A stretch of 64,000 bases of DNA from JAOUEA01 sp963719165 (GTDB lineage Bacteria > Actinomycetota > UBA4738 > HRBIN12), in NCBI GenBank assembly GCA_963719165.1, contig CAVRAV010000001.1:558001-622000 (forward strand), given 5' to 3'. Below the pieces are notes generated by a model. The model made no database searches. It was not told where the DNA came from and was given only the letters and a program-made list of their open reading frames with translations. Shown here piece by piece: positions 26,779 through 35,214 of this stretch. Position 1 is the first letter of the stretch. Every line of letters begins with the position of its first letter. The position numbers were made by a program, and so were the translations under genes.

Positions 26779-28026
26779 TCAGGGCGCGTCGGGGGGTCGG
26801 AACCGCGCCAGCGCTTCGCCACTGACCTCCTCCACCTCGCGCAGATCCGCAACGAGTTGGGCGAGCGCTTCCGCGAACGCGTCGAGCTCCGCCTCGCTGG
26901 ATGCGGCGCCTAGGCTCACGCGGAACGCCGACGTGGAGCCCGCCCCCACGGCCTCCAGGACCGGGGAAGGGTCCTCGGGCCGCCCGCTGCAGGGAGACCC
27001 CGCGCCGACGTGGAAGCCACGGTCGTCGAGGGCCATCATGAGCGTGGCGGCGTCGAGCCCGGCCACGCTGAAGCACAGGAGGTTGGGCGTGCGATGGGTG
27101 GGATGGCCGTGCACGATCGCGCCTCCGACGCCGGTCTCGATCCGCTCACGCAGCCGCGCGGTGAGGTCCCACTGCCGCGCCGCCGCGTCTCCCATCGTGG
27201 CGAGGGAGGTCGTGAGCGCGGCCGCCATCCCGGCGATCCCGGGGGTGTTCTCCATGCCCGAACGCCGTTTGCGTTCGCGATCGTCGCCGCACGGGTACGC
27301 CGTGACGCCGACGCCCCGGCGCACGTAGAGGGCGCCGACGCCGGGCGGGCCCCCGAACTTGTGCGCGGAAAGGGAGAGAAGGTCCACGCCCAGGGCGCGG
27401 ACGTCGACCGGCAGTCGACCGACCGTCTGGCACGCGTCGGTGTGGAAGCGGACCTTCGCCTCGCGCGCGAGTCGCGCCGCCTCGCCGACCTGCTGCATGG
27501 TCCCCAGTTCGTGGTTGGCGTGCTGCACGCTGGCGAGGAGGGTCCCCGGCACGCGGATCTCCCGTGCGAATGCGTCCATGTCGAGGCGGCCGAAGCCATC
27601 GACGCCGACGATGACGACCTCGAACCCCTCGCTTTCCAGGACGTGGCCCACCCCGCCGACGGCCGGGTGCTCGACGGCGCTCACGACCACCCGCGTCCCG
27701 AGCTCCCGTACCGCCCGCACGCCGCCCCACACGGCCAGCGCCACCGACTCCGTCCCCCCGGACGTGAACACCAGCTCGTCGGGTTGCGCCCCGATGGCCG
27801 TCGCGACCGCCGCCCTCGATGCGTCGAGAACCGCTCGAGCGGCCCGGCCGGGACTGTGGATGTTGAGGGGATCCCCGAAGGCGTCGAGCGCGGCCACGAT
27901 GGCCTCGCGTGCCGCGGGGAGCAGCGGGGTCGCCGAGGCGTGGTCAAGGTAGACGTCGTGGATCGCGGCCGACCTCGAACCGTCGACCGCGCGCACCCTG
28001 TGCTGGGACCGTTCCTGGGGCTGCAT
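26779..28026 (-). CDS. Cysteine desulfurase, NifS/IscS group
   Basis: The product has 415 residues. The PLP lysine is in SLSAHKFGGPPG, the aspartate in HTDACQTVG and the mobile-loop catalytic cysteine in GAGSPCSGRPED. It belongs to group I (NifS/IscS), distinct from SufS at 7.7 kb. HANHELGTMQ replaces the more common NNEIGTIQ. No scaffold gene is beside it, so its sulfur acceptor (for example tRNA thiolation or molybdenum cofactor) is unknown. The ATG at 28026 gives a slightly extended N-terminus before YLDHASATP. Confidence 0.9.
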   Translation of the reverse strand: MQPQERSQHRVRAVDGSRSAAIHDVYLDHASATPLLPAAREAIVAALDAFGDPLNIHSPGRAARAVLDASRAAVATAIGAQPDELVFTSGGTESVALAVWGGVRAVRELGTRVVVSAVEHPAVGGVGHVLESEGFEVVIVGVDGFGRLDMDAFAREIRVPGTLLASVQHANHELGTMQQVGEAARLAREAKVRFHTDACQTVGRLPVDVRALGVDLLSLSAHKFGGPPGVGALYVRRGVGVTAYPCGDDRERKRRSGMENTPGIAGMAAALTTSLATMGDAAARQWDLTARLRERIETGVGGAIVHGHPTHRTPNLLCFSVAGLDAATLMMALDDRGFHVGAGSPCSGRPEDPSPVLEAVGAGSTSAFRVSLGAASSEAELDAFAEALAQLVADLREVEEVSGEALARFRPPDAP

Positions 28027-28091
28027 CGCTCAGGGTGGGCAACGCCGCGACGTCCGGGTTCCTTCCCGCGGCCCGCAGGAGCGGACGCCGG

Positions 28092-28784
28092 CTACGGCGT
28101 AGCCGGCTCGTTCCCCTTGAGGAAGGCGTACCAGTACACGACGCCGGCGATGATGCCGCCGGCGACCGGCCCCACGATCCAGACGTACCAGTTGGTGTAG
28201 TCCGCCGTGGCCACGGCCGGGCCGAACCAGCGGGCCGGGTTCATGGCGGCGCCGGTGAGTGGGTAGAAGACCATCATGTCGAACGCGACCACGAGGCCGA
28301 CGGTGAGGCCGCCGGTGAGCTTGAACGGACCGCGATCGTCCACCATCGTGGCGAAGACGGCGAAGACCAGGAAGAACGTACCGACGGCCTCGAACAAGAT
28401 GCCCTTGCCGACCGAGTAAAGGGGCGCGAGGGCCGGGATCCCCCCGCTGCCGGCGTCGAACAAGATCTTGGGCTCGAGCGCCTTCAGCAGGAGCGCGCCG
28501 GCCACGCCCCCCAGCAGCTGTGCCACGATCAGGATGCCCGCGCGCGCGGTGGGGAGCTTACCGGTCGTCCAGAGTGCGATCGTGACGGCGGGGTTGACCA
28601 GGCCGCCGGACAGATGCGCGGTGAGGGAGATCATGATGAACAGCACGAACCCGCTCGCGAGCGCGACGCCGGTGAGATCGAGCTGGCCGTTGGCGTTCAT
28701 GATGACGGCGCCGGCGCCGATGAAGATCAGCGCGAACGTCGAGATGAACTCGGCGACGGCCGCCTTTGCGGTGTTCTCCAACAT
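28092..28784 (-). CDS. Aquaporin / MIP-family channel
   Basis: The product has 230 residues with six predicted membrane helices and both NPA boxes, at residues 64-66 (LVNPAVT) and 182-184 (MNPARW). R185 follows the second box, as in the selectivity filter. The short inter-box loops suggest a water-type channel rather than a large glycerol facilitator, but this is only inferred. A ribosome site GGAAGGAG precedes the ATG, and TACGCT (minus strand, 28862-28867) may be its -10. Confidence 0.93.
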   Translation of the reverse strand: MLENTAKAAVAEFISTFALIFIGAGAVIMNANGQLDLTGVALASGFVLFIMISLTAHLSGGLVNPAVTIALWTTGKLPTARAGILIVAQLLGGVAGALLLKALEPKILFDAGSGGIPALAPLYSVGKGILFEAVGTFFLVFAVFATMVDDRGPFKLTGGLTVGLVVAFDMMVFYPLTGAAMNPARWFGPAVATADYTNWYVWIVGPVAGGIIAGVVYWYAFLKGNEPATP

Positions 28785-28908
28785 CGGCTCCTTCCGTGTC
28801 GGGTGCGAGCCGGTCGCTCCGTCGGGAGGGCGGTGGCCGGGCTCGCTCCGGCACCGACGGGAGCGTAGACCAGCCCGAGGGACGAGGCAAAGACCGCGAG
28901 CCTTGCGG

Positions 28909-28914
28909 TAGCAT
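28909..28914 (+). promoter_or_regulatory. Leaderless -10 element for the receiver-domain gene
   Basis: TAGCAT lies 7 bp before the GTG at 28922. It probably drives the whole run of small genes to 30.28 kb. Confidence 0.5.
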
Positions 28915-28921
28915 CCGAGCC

Positions 28922-29308
28922 GTGGACGTCCTGCTCATGTCGCCGGACCCAGCTTCGCGCGAGCTCATGGCGCTCGCGGTGCGCAGCATCGAGCGACGCC
29001 TCGGCGAGGACCTGCGATTCCGCGCCGCCGCCAACGGCGAGCTCGGGATCCGGGCGGCCCTGCGGGAGCGGCCTCAGATCGTCGTGGCCGACGAGATCGC
29101 CTCGCGCGCCGGGGCGTTCGCGCTGGCCAAGGCGCTTCGTGATGATCCCGTCCCGTTCGAGGGTGCGATCGTGATCTTGTTGGAGCGCCGACACGACGCG
29201 TGGCTGGCGTCGTGGTCGGGGGCCGATGCCTGGTTCGTGAAGCCGGTGGACCCGTTCGAGGTGGCCGACCGGCTCCTGGAACTCGTGCAGCAGAAGGAGA
29301 CCGCGTGA
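28922..29308 (+). CDS. Stand-alone response-regulator receiver-like domain
   Basis: The product has 128 residues of CheY fold: beta-1 DVLLMSPDP, a candidate phosphoacceptor D57 in IVVADEIA, and the conserved lysine K107 in WFVKPVDPFE. The acidic pair after beta-1 is reduced (SPDP in place of DD), so phosphorylation is uncertain. There is no output domain and no kinase gene nearby. Its stop overlaps the next start (GTGA), so it belongs to the following small-gene operon. Confidence 0.75.
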   Translation: MDVLLMSPDPASRELMALAVRSIERRLGEDLRFRAAANGELGIRAALRERPQIVVADEIASRAGAFALAKALRDDPVPFEGAIVILLERRHDAWLASWSGADAWFVKPVDPFEVADRLLELVQQKETA

Positions 29309-29592
29309 AGATCAAGGGGACGTGCAAACGGGACGGGCGCTCGTTCATGGCGGAGCAGGTCGTGCTCGGGGGCGGCGCCTGCCCGTGGGACGGGGAACCG
29401 TTCGCGCCGGATTATGCGGTGACGCTGGTGAACGCCCTGCGCGACGCCGAGGAGGCGGGAAGCCGGCTCGAGGAGGCGCTGGAACAGGTGGCCGACCTCC
29501 GCCCGGAGTTCACGTTGGACGCCGAGACCGTCCTCGCGGACGTGCGCCGCTCGCTGGGCCGTCTGGAACAGAACCTCGTGCGGCAGGGCTGA
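29305..29592 (+). CDS. Small conserved-looking protein with Cys pair, unknown function
   Basis: The product has 95 residues. It starts KIKGTCKRDGRSF with a second Cys in GGGACPWDGEPF, a possible metal or disulfide pair. The rest is a charged alpha-helical or coiled-coil segment (about 38-95). No family is recognised. The GTG overlaps the receiver gene stop, so the two proteins may act together. Confidence 0.6.
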   Translation: MKIKGTCKRDGRSFMAEQVVLGGGACPWDGEPFAPDYAVTLVNALRDAEEAGSRLEEALEQVADLRPEFTLDAETVLADVRRSLGRLEQNLVRQG

Positions 29593-29597
29593 GCGAC

Positions 29598-29804
29598 ATG
29601 CGCGCGGAGGGCGAGAACCGCCATGCGGTGCAGGTTCAGGAGGGCGCCGACGGGTGGATCGTCGCGATCCTCGACCCCTCCGGCGCTGTGGTCGGCGAGC
29701 GGGCGTGTCGCGATCACGTCGAAGCGCGCACTTATTCATCCACGGTCCGCCAGCACATCTACTGGCTCTCGCCCGAGACGTTCCGCGCGTACTACCGCGT
29801 CTGA
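29598..29804 (+). CDS. Small protein of unknown function
   Basis: The product has 68 residues with a beta-rich pattern (HAVQVQEGADGWIVAILDPSG) and an aromatic C-terminal part (QHIYWLSPETFRAYYRV). It begins 6 bp after the previous stop. No family is recognised; the composition suggests a small folded domain rather than a random frame. Confidence 0.5.
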   Translation: MRAEGENRHAVQVQEGADGWIVAILDPSGAVVGERACRDHVEARTYSSTVRQHIYWLSPETFRAYYRV

Positions 29805-29816
29805 GAAGGTCGAACC

Positions 29817-29924
29817 GTGGGCTTCAACTACCAACAGCCGGGCAAGACCAAGAGGGCGGACCTCGTCATCTTCGGCGTCGCGCTCGCCGTGATCGTCGCG
29901 CTGGTGCTCTGGGCAATCTGGTAG
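29817..29924 (+). CDS. 35-residue single-pass membrane protein
   Basis: A GTG at 29817, 13 bp after the previous stop, opens a 35-codon frame. A basic N-terminus (GFNYQQPGKTKRAD) precedes a hydrophobic helix of about 18 residues ending in LVLWAIW at the stop. The positive-inside pattern and tight gene packing argue that it is real. Function unknown. Confidence 0.55.
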   Translation: MGFNYQQPGKTKRADLVIFGVALAVIVALVLWAIW

Positions 29925-29929
29925 CGGGC

Positions 29930-30280
29930 GTGCCGCAGGACCTCGCGTCGCTCGCGTTCTGCTATCTCACCACGACGGGCCGCATCACGGGTGACCCGCA
30001 TCGCATCGAGATCTGGTTCGCGCTGGACGGCGACGTCGTCTACCTCATGGCGGGGGGCCGTGAGCGCAGCGACTGGGTCCGCAACCTGCTGGTAACCCCC
30101 GAGGTGGTGCTGGAGCTGGGTGATCGCCGACGCGTCACGACGGCCCGCGTGGTGGAGGCGGGAACCGACCGAGACGCGAGGGCTCGGCGGCTGCTCGTGG
30201 AGAAGTACGGCGGGGACGAGGACCTTGGTTCGTGGAGTCGGACCGCCCTGCCGGTGGCCGTGGACTGGCCCGAGCCCTAG
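29930..30280 (+). CDS. Deazaflavin-dependent nitroreductase-family protein (DUF385-like)
   Basis: The product has 116 residues of the split-barrel flavin-binding fold: FCYLTTTGRITGDPHRIEIWFALDGDVVYLMAGG, then SDWVRNLLVTPEVVLELG. This is the pattern of F420-dependent (Ddn-like) proteins. The GTG at 29930 starts 5 bp after the small membrane gene. The substrate is unknown. The stop overlaps that of the convergent AsnC-type gene by 4 bp. Confidence 0.75.
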   Translation: MPQDLASLAFCYLTTTGRITGDPHRIEIWFALDGDVVYLMAGGRERSDWVRNLLVTPEVVLELGDRRRVTTARVVEAGTDRDARARRLLVEKYGGDEDLGSWSRTALPVAVDWPEP

Positions 30281-30564
30281 GCCTCTTCGAACCCGATCGC
30301 GAACAGCCGCTCGAGGTCGTGCGTGGAATACACCTGGAAGCTGATCAGCGTCTCCGTGCGTTCGACCCCTTCGACCTTCGCGATGCCGCCCGGGATCGTG
30401 GCGGCCAGGTCCTCGTGCAGGGGCACCCGCACGATCGCGATGAGATCGAACTCGCCGGCCACCGAATGGACCTCGCTCACACCGTCGATGTCGGCGATGA
30501 TCTGCGCGGCCTCGGCGATCTCGTCGATCTCGCATTGGATCAAGACGATGGCATGCACGCTCAT
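30277..30564 (-). CDS. Lrp/AsnC ligand-binding domain protein
   Basis: The product has 95 residues and consists only of the RAM (AsnC C-terminal) effector domain: AIVLIQCEIDEIAEAAQIIADIDGVSEVHSVAGEFDLIAIVRV. No DNA-binding domain is present, so it is a stand-alone amino-acid-sensing or oligomerising module. The ATG at 30564 has GGAGGGGAT upstream. It directly follows the thiolase gene and probably shares its transcript. Confidence 0.85.
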   Translation of the reverse strand: MSVHAIVLIQCEIDEIAEAAQIIADIDGVSEVHSVAGEFDLIAIVRVPLHEDLAATIPGGIAKVEGVERTETLISFQVYSTHDLERLFAIGFEEA

Positions 30565-30583
30565 TGACGGATCCCCTCCGGGT

Positions 30584-31756
30584 TCAGGCGCGTTCGAGGG
30601 CAACGGCGAGGCCCTGGCCTCCGCTGACGCACAGCGTGGCCAGGCCCAGGCTCAGCCCGCGGTCGCGCAGGTCGTAGGCCAGGCTGAGGATGATGCGGGC
30701 CCCGCTCATGCCGATGGGATGGCCCAGCGAGATGCCGCCCCCCTTGACGTTGAGCCGGTCGCGATCGAATTTCAGCTCCCGATCGCACGCGATGACTTGC
30801 GCGGCGAAAGCTTCGTTGACCTCGATGGCGTCGAAGTCGGCGAGGCCGAGGCCCGTGGCCTCCAGCAGCTTGTGCGTTGCGGGCACCGGGCCGATGCCCA
30901 TCACGGCGGGGTCCACCCCCGCCCAGCTCATGCCGATGATGCGCGCGAGCGGCTCCCGTCCCTCGGCCCGGGCGCGGGACTCGGACATCAGGACCATCGC
31001 CGCCGCCCCGTCGGTGAGGCCTGAGGAATTGCCGGCCGTGACGCTCCCGCCCTCGCGGAACACGGGCGCGAGCGTGCCCAGCGAGGCCATGGTGGTGCGC
31101 GGCCGCACGTGCTCGTCCTCGGTCACGCTCACGCTCTCGTGGCCCGCCGGCACCTCGATCGCGAGCATCTCCTCGGACCGACGGGCCGCGCCTTCCGTCG
31201 CCTTGTGCTGGGACATCAGGGCGAACTCGTCCTGCTCCTCGCGGGAGATGTCGTAGCGATCGACCAGGTTCTCCGCGGTCTCGCCCATGACCAGCCCACA
31301 GAGGGGGTCGAGCAGCCCGTCGCGGTACATGGCGTCCACGGCCTCGGTGTTGCCGAGCCGATACCCCAGCCGCATCTCCGGGAGCAGATACGGCACGCGC
31401 GTCATGTTCTCCATGCCGCCCACCAGGGCCACCTCGGACTGTCCGAGCATGATCTGCTGGGCGCCCAGTTGGGTTGCCTTCATGCCGGAGCCGCAGGCGA
31501 TGTTGACGTTGTAGGCGCTGACCTCGACGGGGACGCCGGCCCGCACGCTCACCTGTCGTCCCGTGTTGGGACCGTTGCCGGCTTGGCGCGCGTGGCCGAA
31601 GATGCTCTGATCCACGTTGGCGGGCTCGATCCGCGCGCGCCGCATGGCCTCCTTCGCCGCGAGCTCGCCGAGCTGCACGGCGGGCGTCTCCGCGAAGGAC
31701 CCGAGGAACTTCCCGATGGGCGTTCGCGCACCCTCGAGGATCACCGCGTTCTCCAT
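30584..31756 (-). CDS. Acetyl-CoA acetyltransferase (thiolase)
   Basis: The product has 390 residues and is a thiolase: acylated cysteine C88 in NIACGSGMKA, NEAFAAQ, GGGISLGHPIGMSGAR with the active His, and CVSGGQG with the second Cys. It condenses or cleaves acyl-CoA in ketone-body, PHB or beta-oxidation pathways. The start ATG GAG AAC (31756) is chosen because TAGACT lies 7 bp upstream; the ATG at 31762 is only 1 bp from that element. Confidence 0.94.
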   Translation of the reverse strand: MENAVILEGARTPIGKFLGSFAETPAVQLGELAAKEAMRRARIEPANVDQSIFGHARQAGNGPNTGRQVSVRAGVPVEVSAYNVNIACGSGMKATQLGAQQIMLGQSEVALVGGMENMTRVPYLLPEMRLGYRLGNTEAVDAMYRDGLLDPLCGLVMGETAENLVDRYDISREEQDEFALMSQHKATEGAARRSEEMLAIEVPAGHESVSVTEDEHVRPRTTMASLGTLAPVFREGGSVTAGNSSGLTDGAAAMVLMSESRARAEGREPLARIIGMSWAGVDPAVMGIGPVPATHKLLEATGLGLADFDAIEVNEAFAAQVIACDRELKFDRDRLNVKGGGISLGHPIGMSGARIILSLAYDLRDRGLSLGLATLCVSGGQGLAVALERA

Positions 31757-31763
31757 GCCCATC

Positions 31764-31769
31764 AGTCTA
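31764..31769 (-). promoter_or_regulatory. Leaderless -10 element for thiolase
   Basis: TAGACT on the minus strand lies 7 bp before the ATG at 31756 and distinguishes it from the nearby ATG at 31762. Confidence 0.5.
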
Positions 31770-33440
31770 GCGGCGGCTCCGGTCTCGCCCGCTCGAGCGA
31801 GGCCGGACGTCGGCCGCCTTCGTGGTGGCGAGGATCCTCGCCACCACCGCCCCTCCGTCGACCGCTTCGCTCGGCCAGGGCCCCGTGCCGTCGCTCACGC
31901 GCGGCGGATGGGCCGCGAGCCACGAACGCACGGCCGCGAGCTCGCCCGCGCGTTCGCGCGGGCACGGGAGGGCGACGGGCTCCGCTTCATCGAGCACACC
32001 CGAGGGCGAGAGCGCGCCCCGATGGAACCGCAGCACGTGGCCGTCGGCCCGGTCGAGCAAGGCGAGCTCGGCGGGGGCCACGAGCCACGCGTCCTGCCGT
32101 TGACGTCCGAGCGCCTCGGCGAGGGCGCGGAGGCGATCGCGGGTGAGGGACGCCTCCTCGTAGCGCTCCTGGTCGGCCAGAGCCCCCATCCGCGTCTCGA
32201 GCGCTGCGAGGAGCTCGCCGGGGGAGGTGCTCAGGGAGGAGACGAGCCTCCCGACGAGCGCTGCGTAGCGCTCGGGGTCGGTCCGGCCGTCGCAGGGTGC
32301 CGCGCATCGGCCCATGTCGGCGAGCGCGCAAGGGGCGAAACGCGTGGTGGCACGCATGGCCCGCGTGCAGCGACGGAGGGGAACGACCTGCTCGAGCGCC
32401 TCCTTTGCCAGCCGCGCGCGGGAGCTCGTCCCGAAGGGCCCGAGGTAGACACAGTCGTCCCCGGGCTTGGCCGCGTAGACCACCTTCAGGCGGGGGAAGG
32501 CCTCCGAGGGGTCGAGCTTGAGGTAGGCGCTGCGCCGCCACGTCTTCCCGCGACGGTTGTACTTGGGCTCGTGGCGTCCGATCAGGCGGGCCTCCACGAC
32601 CAGGGCCTCCAGCTCGCCCCGGCAACGACGTCCCTCGACGGACGCGACCTCGTGCAGCATGTTTTCGATCGTCTTGCGTGCATCGCCGTAGAAGTAGGAT
32701 TTCACCCGGTTCCGCAGGTCCTTCGACTTGCCGACGTACAAGATGGCGCCGTCGCGGCCCTTGAAGAGGTAGACGCCGGGCGCGTGCGGGAGGTGATCGG
32801 CCATGCGGATCTTCGCGAAGTGCGGACGGCCCCGTGCCCGGCAGGCCTCGCGCAGGTCGCCGAGGGTGAGGATGCCGAGCCGACCGCCTAGGTCGAGGAG
32901 CCCGTGGAGCACCTCGGCGCACGCTTCGGCGTCTTCGAGCGCGCGGTGGATGGGCGTGGACCGCGTGCGGAAGTAGTGCGCGAGCGTTCGCAGCCGCACG
33001 TTGGGGACCTCGGGCCACACGACGCGACGCGCGAGCTTGGCCGTGCACACGGGCGGCCCCGGCAGCAGGGGGTAGTCGAGCCTCCCCAGGTTCTCGTTGA
33101 GGAACGAGAAGTCGAACGCGGCGTTGTGCGCCACGATGACCGCGCCGCGGGCGAACTCACAGAAGGCGGGCAGGATCTGTTCGATCGGGGGGCGGGCGGC
33201 CACGAGTTCGTCGCTGATGCCCGTCAGGTGCGTGATGAAGGGCGGGATCGCCACGCGGGGGTCGACGAGTGCCTGGAAGACCCCCAGCCGCTCGCCGCCC
33301 CGATAGGTGACCGCTCCGACCTCGGTGATGCGGCAATCCTTCGGCGAGCCCCCGGTCGTCTCGAGGTCGACGACGCAGAACGTCACCTCGCTCAGCGGGA
33401 TCGCTTCGTCCAACGTCGTCTGGATGGGCTCGGCGAGCAT
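31767..33440 (-). CDS. DEDDh exonuclease fused to a UvrC/Cho-like GIY-YIG nuclease
   Basis: The product has 557 residues. Residues about 15-185 form a DnaQ-type exonuclease (VVDLETTGGSPKDCRITEVG, AHNAAFDFSFL, HRALEDAEACAEVL). Residues about 215-300 form a GIY-YIG endonuclease (HAPGVYLFKGRDGAILYVGKSKDLRNRVKSYF), followed by a UvrC-like helical region. The fusion is known in actinobacteria and resembles E. coli Cho, which makes an alternative 3' incision in nucleotide excision repair. A perfect LexA box sits in its promoter, so SOS induction is predicted. Its stop lies within the thiolase promoter region. Confidence 0.92.
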   Translation of the reverse strand: MLAEPIQTTLDEAIPLSEVTFCVVDLETTGGSPKDCRITEVGAVTYRGGERLGVFQALVDPRVAIPPFITHLTGISDELVAARPPIEQILPAFCEFARGAVIVAHNAAFDFSFLNENLGRLDYPLLPGPPVCTAKLARRVVWPEVPNVRLRTLAHYFRTRSTPIHRALEDAEACAEVLHGLLDLGGRLGILTLGDLREACRARGRPHFAKIRMADHLPHAPGVYLFKGRDGAILYVGKSKDLRNRVKSYFYGDARKTIENMLHEVASVEGRRCRGELEALVVEARLIGRHEPKYNRRGKTWRRSAYLKLDPSEAFPRLKVVYAAKPGDDCVYLGPFGTSSRARLAKEALEQVVPLRRCTRAMRATTRFAPCALADMGRCAAPCDGRTDPERYAALVGRLVSSLSTSPGELLAALETRMGALADQERYEEASLTRDRLRALAEALGRQRQDAWLVAPAELALLDRADGHVLRFHRGALSPSGVLDEAEPVALPCPRERAGELAAVRSWLAAHPPRVSDGTGPWPSEAVDGGAVVARILATTKAADVRPRSSGRDRSRR

Positions 33441-33479
33441 CGCTCCGCCTTTCGTCCGGAGGGGCCGAACGGGGGCGTG

Positions 33480-33508
33480 ACGATATCGAACACCTGTTCG
33501 ACTGTCAA
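33480..33508 (-). promoter_or_regulatory. Sigma-70 promoter with embedded LexA box (DEDDh-GIY-YIG gene)
   Basis: On the minus strand TTGACA (33503-33508) and TATCGT (33480-33485) are spaced exactly 17 bp. The spacer contains TCGAACACCTGTTCGA (33486-33501), a perfect LexA operator of the TCGAAC-N4-GTTCGA type. Repressor binding would block the polymerase directly. The start codon is 39 bp downstream. Confidence 0.85.
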
Positions 33509-33530
33509 GGGAGGCGCGGCGGTGCGGGGC

Positions 33531-34157
33531 TCAGGCCGGGGGATACAACGCGGCCTCGACGATCGAGGCGAGGAGCTGCTCGACGGCGAGATGGCACTCC
33601 TGGATGTGGGCGGTGACCGAGGACGGCACGCGGATCGCAACGTCGCAGCCGGGGGCCAGGTCGCCTCCCGAGGCGCCCGTGAGCCCCACGACGCGCAGCT
33701 CCTGGCGGCGCGCCTGTTCGGCCGCGCGCACGACGTTCGCGGAGTTGCCGCTCGTGGAGATCGCGATCAGCACGTCCCCGGCGCGTCCGAGCGATTCGAT
33801 TTGCCTCGCGAAGACGCGTTCGACGCCGAAGTCGTTGGCGATGGCGGTGAGCAGGGACGTGTCGGTCGTGAGGGCGATCGCGGGGATGGAGGGTCGTGCG
33901 TTATCGATCGTGAACGTGCTGACGAACTCCGTCGCGAGGTGCTGCGCGTCCGCGGCGCTCCCCCCGTTCCCACAGATCAGGAGCTTGCGGCCGTCGCGGA
34001 GCGCCGCGACCATGACGTCGGCCGCCGCGACGATGTCGTCGAGGCACGCCGCCTCCACGGCCGAGACCGTCCGCGCCGTGGTCAGCAGGTAGGCGCTGGC
34101 GCTCGCCCGCACTTTTCCGGCGCGCACATCGGCGGCGGGCACGCCCCCGGTGCTCAC
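33531..34157 (-). CDS. gmhA: Sedoheptulose-7-phosphate isomerase (SIS domain)
   Basis: The product has 208 residues. It has the SIS sugar-isomerase fold of GmhA: LLICGNGGSAADAQHLATEFV, IALTTDTSLLTAIANDFGVERVF, ISTSGNSANVV and a C-terminal HxxxEQLLAS helix. It makes D-glycero-manno-heptose 7-phosphate. The GTG start overlaps the upstream kinase stop (GTGA). With hddA it supplies a heptose precursor, presumably for surface polysaccharide or glycoprotein, since the host appears to have no LPS. Confidence 0.9.
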   Translation of the reverse strand: MSTGGVPAADVRAGKVRASASAYLLTTARTVSAVEAACLDDIVAAADVMVAALRDGRKLLICGNGGSAADAQHLATEFVSTFTIDNARPSIPAIALTTDTSLLTAIANDFGVERVFARQIESLGRAGDVLIAISTSGNSANVVRAAEQARRQELRVVGLTGASGGDLAPGCDVAIRVPSSVTAHIQECHLAVEQLLASIVEAALYPPA

Positions 34158-35209
34158 GGAAGGTCCTTCGTCGGGGCCCAGACCTCGTCACCGCGGCGTG
34201 CACGTACGCCGTCGGGCCACAAGACGAACGGGGCGAACTGGCCGCCCAGGCCCTCGAGCGCCTCGCGGACGTCTCCTTGGTGCTCGGGCGCGCAGTAGAG
34301 CAGGAGATAGCCGCCGCCGCCCGCGCCGCAGATCTTCCCCCCGCTCGCCCCCGCCTCGTGCGCCCGCCGCAGCATCGCCTCGATCGGCGTGTGCTCCGCG
34401 ATGTGGGGGTTCATCCGCTTCTTGGCCTCGAATGCGTCACGCAGCATGGTGCCGAGTCGATCGGCATCGCCCGCCTCGAGCGCGTCGCGCATCGCGTAGG
34501 CCATCTCGCGGAGCTGCTTCATCCCCAGGAGCGTGTCCTCGCGGCCGCTGCGGAACAGGCCGATCTGGGCATCGATCAGCCCCACGTTGCGGCGGACGTG
34601 GCCCGTGTAACACAGGAGCAGATCGGAGCGCAGGCGCGCGATGACGGCGTCGTCCGTCCGTACGGGGGTGGCGGTGACGCCCCCGCGGCCGAACTCCAAC
34701 AGGTTGAGACCCCCGTAGGCCGCGGCGAACTGATCCTGCCACCCTCCGCTGATCCCCAGGTCGTCGCGCTCCACGGCGTAGCAGAGTCGCGCGAGCTCGT
34801 CGGCCGAACAGCTGCGCCCCTCGAGCATCGCGAGTCCCGCGACCACGGCGGTGACGAGCGCCGAGGACCCGCCGAGACCGCTGCCCGGAGGGGCCTCGGA
34901 TTCTATGTCCATGTCGATGCCCCTGCGCACGCCGATCCGTTCGATCGCGGCTTTGGCGAGGTCCATCACCCCGTCGTACTGGGGCCCCTCGTCGAGGTGG
35001 TAGGCCACGAGGTGCCCGAGGTCCAGGGATCGAACGCGTACCTCACGGTCGGCGCGTGGGGTGATGGTGGCGCGCACGAAGTGGTCGATGGTGGAGGACA
35101 AGACGGCGCCGCCGTGCTCCTCGTACCAGTGGGGGAAGTCGGTCCCGCCGCCCACGAAGCTGATGCGCAGGGGCGCCGCGGCGCGAACGGGGGTGAGATC
35201 GAGGGGCAA
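34154..35209 (-). CDS. hddA: D-glycero-D-manno-heptose 7-phosphate kinase-like GHMP kinase
   Basis: The product has 351 residues and is a GHMP kinase with PLRISFVGGGTDFPHWYEEHGG at its start, the ATP loop PPGSGLGGSSALVTA and GKICGAGGGGYLL near the end. It is closest to HddA, which makes heptose 1,7-bisphosphate; a fucokinase-type alternative is less likely because gmhA follows. No ATG or GTG lies near the conserved start; a TTG at 35209 has TAGCCT 7 bp upstream. The promoter lies across the end of the whiB gene. Confidence 0.88.
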   Translation of the reverse strand: MPLDLTPVRAAAPLRISFVGGGTDFPHWYEEHGGAVLSSTIDHFVRATITPRADREVRVRSLDLGHLVAYHLDEGPQYDGVMDLAKAAIERIGVRRGIDMDIESEAPPGSGLGGSSALVTAVVAGLAMLEGRSCSADELARLCYAVERDDLGISGGWQDQFAAAYGGLNLLEFGRGGVTATPVRTDDAVIARLRSDLLLCYTGHVRRNVGLIDAQIGLFRSGREDTLLGMKQLREMAYAMRDALEAGDADRLGTMLRDAFEAKKRMNPHIAEHTPIEAMLRRAHEAGASGGKICGAGGGGYLLLYCAPEHQGDVREALEGLGGQFAPFVLWPDGVRARRGDEVWAPTKDLP

Positions 35210-35214
35210 GTGAA

